A stretch of DNA of 64,000 nucleotides from a bacterium (GTDB taxonomy: Bacteria > Bacteroidota > Bacteroidia > Bacteroidales > Muribaculaceae). The translations under genes were made by a program, and so were the position numbers. Location: assembly GCA_004563195.1 (NCBI GenBank), contig SFTJ01000006.1, positions 1 through 64,000 of the forward strand. The letters are read 5' to 3'. The notes beneath the pieces were generated by a model that was given only the letters and a program-made list of their open reading frames with translations, had not been told where the DNA came from and did not search any database. Positions 61,858-64,000 of the stretch are shown here, piece by piece. The first letter of the stretch is position 1; each line of letters begins with the position of its first letter.

Positions 61858-64000
61858 CTAATTTGGGTTAATCACTCGTTCGCCGAGTTCTTTGGCGAGC
61901 GCTTTGCGGCGGTTTTGCAGTTCGGCGAGTGTGGTCATCACTTCCATCACCTTGTCGGCATCGCCGGCTTGAGCAAGCAGTCGCTCATTGGCGTTGATTT
62001 CGAGAGTGATGAGCTCATATCGCAGATTATAGATTGCGTCCTGCACCAAGGTGTCGAGATTGTCGAACTCGGTCTTGATATTGGCTTGCTGAGTGTGGAT
62101 TTTGCTCAATTTGAATGGCTCGTTCACGAGGCTCAGTGCCGTGGCGCGTATATCCCTGTCGGGGTGATTGCAGAGATATTGCTCGAAATATGCTCTGCGA
62201 AAATTCTCTATTTCGATATCGGCATCGCGCTCTATGAGACTCTTGAGACGCTTCTCCTCGTTTTCGATGGTGGCTATATCGTAGTTTTGCATCTGTATTT
62301 GCGCTATACCTTCATCGAAGTTTTTCTTCTTGTTGTTTTCTACATGTTGCTCAAAATCGGCGAGGTCGCTGTAGAAATCATTGAGCAGATTTTTTCCGAG
62401 GACGAAAATCTTGTTGTATACCGGCGATGATAAACTCAGGTTTATGGCATTGAACTCGCTGTCGATATACTCGATGAGAGTAATCGGTCGGGTCTCCGTC
62501 TCGCTGAAGTATACCATGCCATATTTTGCTATGTATCGCACTATCTCGCGCTCTTTGTTGATAATCGAACCATTCGATTCGGCGGCAGCATTGCTGTTGA
62601 GCGCATCGAGAAGCGCCGACTGATTGTCGGAGAGCGCATCGAAATCGAGCGGAGCGGCTTCGTCGGCGGGAATGGAGGCCTCGGCGGGTGACTCCATGCC
62701 CTGATTTTGATAGCGTCGGCGAAACTCTGCTTGCTGCTTTCTCTTGAGTTCTTCCTCGCGGATGAGCAATTTCTCCTTTTGAATGTCCTGAAGCACCGAA
62801 CTCTCATTGATGTGAAACAGTTTGCTGCACTCTTTGGCGAGAGCAGTGTGCACTATGGGGTTTGGTATCAAGGCTATCTTTTGGATTATCTCCTTGGTCA
62901 CTTGAGCGCGGCGAATGGGATTGTTGATATTGCCTTCGAGGCGAGTTTTCAGATAGAACTGCACCAGCGAGATGCTGTTCGACTCCAAAAACTGTTCGGC
63001 TTCGCTCTGCGAGAATCGGCGTGCAAAGGCATCGGGGTCGTCGCCTTGAGGCAGAAGCACTATGCGAGGCACTATGCCCAGAGGCAAAAAGTGCTGCAGA
63101 GCCACCTCGTTGGCATGAATACCGGCAGCATCGCCGTCGAAGAGTAGTGTGACATTGCCGGTGAAGCGGCGTATCACGCATGCCTGACCGTAGGTAAAAC
63201 CGGTGCCCAAAGGGGCGATGGTGTTGGTAAATCCGGCCTGATGCATCGACACCACATCCGCATTACCTTCCACAAGAATGCAATAGCCGCGACTGATAAT
63301 CGATTCGCGGGCTTGATAAAGACCGTAAATCTCGTTACCCTTGGTGTAGATGGGCGTATCGTTGGTGTTTTTGTATTTTGCTATTTCTTTGTCGTTGCGC
63401 ATGGTGCGGCAGCTGAAAGCCACAATCTTTCCGGCAAGGTTGGTGATAGGGAAGGTGATTCGTTCGTGAAAACGGTCGTAGGCGGGGCGGTCCTCAAACT
63501 TCACGCCGATACCCGATTTCACTATCAAATCCTCGCTGTAGCCCATTGCCACAAGTTGCTCCACCACCTTGTTTTCGGCGCGGTCGGGCGAGTAGCCGAG
63601 AGCAAAGCGATCGATGGTTTCGTCGGAAAAACCACGCGCATCGCGGTAGTAGGCGAGAGCCACATTGCGCCCGGTGGGAGTGTCGAAGAGCTGACTGCGA
63701 TAGTATTTGCACGCCTCCATATTGATGTCGTAAAGTGCCGCAGCCTCGCTCTTGGGCTCGGAATAGTCAACACTTATGCCACACATCTGCGCCAAAAACA
63801 GCAGCGCCTCGTGGTAGTTGACATTGAGCATATCTATAACGAAATCGATGGGCGTGCCGGTCTTGCCGCACTCCGAGCATGTGAAAGTATTGTTTGATGT
63901 GTCGATAAACAGCGAAGCCATCTTGCTGTCGCAAAACGGGCAATAGCCCGCGAAATTGTTGTCGCGAGGCGTAAGATGCGAAAACATTTCCACCACATCG
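61858..64000 (-). CDS. dnaG: DNA primase, 5' end cut by the window
   Basis: At least 713 residues; the frame runs off the window (DVVEMFSHLTPRD is the first readable part), so perhaps 20-30 N-terminal residues are missing. Zinc-binding domain: GYCPFC then FTCSECGKTG, so the usual His of the C-x2-H...C-x2-C site is Cys here and the EKTPSF block is changed to SKMASLF. TOPRIM: CILVEGNADVVSMHQAG and LLFDGDAAGIHAN give the catalytic Glu and Asp residues. A long C-terminal region (about 450-712) is the helicase-binding part. It makes RNA primers at the fork. Confidence 0.93.
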   Translation of the reverse strand, partial: DVVEMFSHLTPRDNNFAGYCPFCDSKMASLFIDTSNNTFTCSECGKTGTPIDFVIDMLNVNYHEALLFLAQMCGISVDYSEPKSEAAALYDINMEACKYYRSQLFDTPTGRNVALAYYRDARGFSDETIDRFALGYSPDRAENKVVEQLVAMGYSEDLIVKSGIGVKFEDRPAYDRFHERITFPITNLAGKIVAFSCRTMRNDKEIAKYKNTNDTPIYTKGNEIYGLYQARESIISRGYCILVEGNADVVSMHQAGFTNTIAPLGTGFTYGQACVIRRFTGNVTLLFDGDAAGIHANEVALQHFLPLGIVPRIVLLPQGDDPDAFARRFSQSEAEQFLESNSISLVQFYLKTRLEGNINNPIRRAQVTKEIIQKIALIPNPIVHTALAKECSKLFHINESSVLQDIQKEKLLIREEELKRKQQAEFRRRYQNQGMESPAEASIPADEAAPLDFDALSDNQSALLDALNSNAAAESNGSIINKEREIVRYIAKYGMVYFSETETRPITLIEYIDSEFNAINLSLSSPVYNKIFVLGKNLLNDFYSDLADFEQHVENNKKKNFDEGIAQIQMQNYDIATIENEEKRLKSLIERDADIEIENFRRAYFEQYLCNHPDRDIRATALSLVNEPFKLSKIHTQQANIKTEFDNLDTLVQDAIYNLRYELITLEINANERLLAQAGDADKVMEVMTTLAELQNRRKALAKELGERVINPN

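Overview
The window reads as a chromosome segment of a Bacteroidales bacterium, most likely a gut member of or near the Muribaculaceae. The class is well supported: an LpxC-FabZ fusion, a complete Bat (aerotolerance) operon, ftsK next to a LolA-like chaperone, FtcD fused to cyclodeaminase, a GH92 mannosidase, almost no Shine-Dalgarno sequences, and repeated -7 boxes of the form TAnnTTTG. The family assignment is only an impression from codon use (many ATA, CGC and GCC codons).

Layout. 1-1.1 kb: a small foreign-looking patch with a broken reading frame and a divergent peptide deformylase, bounded by copies of a short inverted-repeat element. 1.2-4.4 kb: lipid A genes lpxD, lpxC-fabZ and lpxA on the minus strand. 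4.6-8.8 kb: the terminal phenylalanine/tyrosine pathway (pheA, aminotransferase, DAHP synthase-chorismate mutase, tyrA) on the minus strand, headed by an 18-residue Phe/Tyr leader peptide and an attenuator hairpin. 9-10.7 kb: HU and a larger HU protein with a membrane helix and a LysM-like tail. 10.9-19.4 kb: moxR, DUF58 and the batA-E genes. 19.5-34.9 kb: housekeeping genes (PAP2 phosphatase, small DNA-binding protein, dxs, trkA, trkH, ftsK, lolA-like, trxB, tsaC, an initiating sugar transferase, a ClC channel, fmt).

34.9-38.2 kb is an accessory island: a 139-bp terminal-inverted-repeat element, an AbiE-like pair whose nucleotidyltransferase half carries an internal stop, and a metallophosphoesterase whose start overlaps the end of that gene. 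38.2-42.6 kb: GH92 and GH38/DUF5054-type glycosidases on the minus strand. 43-49.6 kb: a histidine-degradation operon (ftcD, hutU, hutH, hutI) with a clear promoter and a palindromic candidate operator. 49.7-56.2 kb: a glycosyltransferase, then alpha/beta hydrolase, membrane-anchored MurF-like ligase and D-Ala-D-Ala ligase, then a lipoprotein with two alpha/beta hydrolase domains. 56.2-64 kb: a PDDEXK-type protein, holA, a beta-barrel protein, a four-LysM protein with a binding-protein-like domain, metY, and dnaG cut by the window end.

The strongest non-obvious signals are the Phe/Tyr attenuator before pheA, the HU-membrane-LysM protein that could link nucleoid and cell wall, and the decaying AbiE-like island with its short inverted-repeat elements. 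I saw no rRNA, tRNA, CRISPR array or intact transposase gene.
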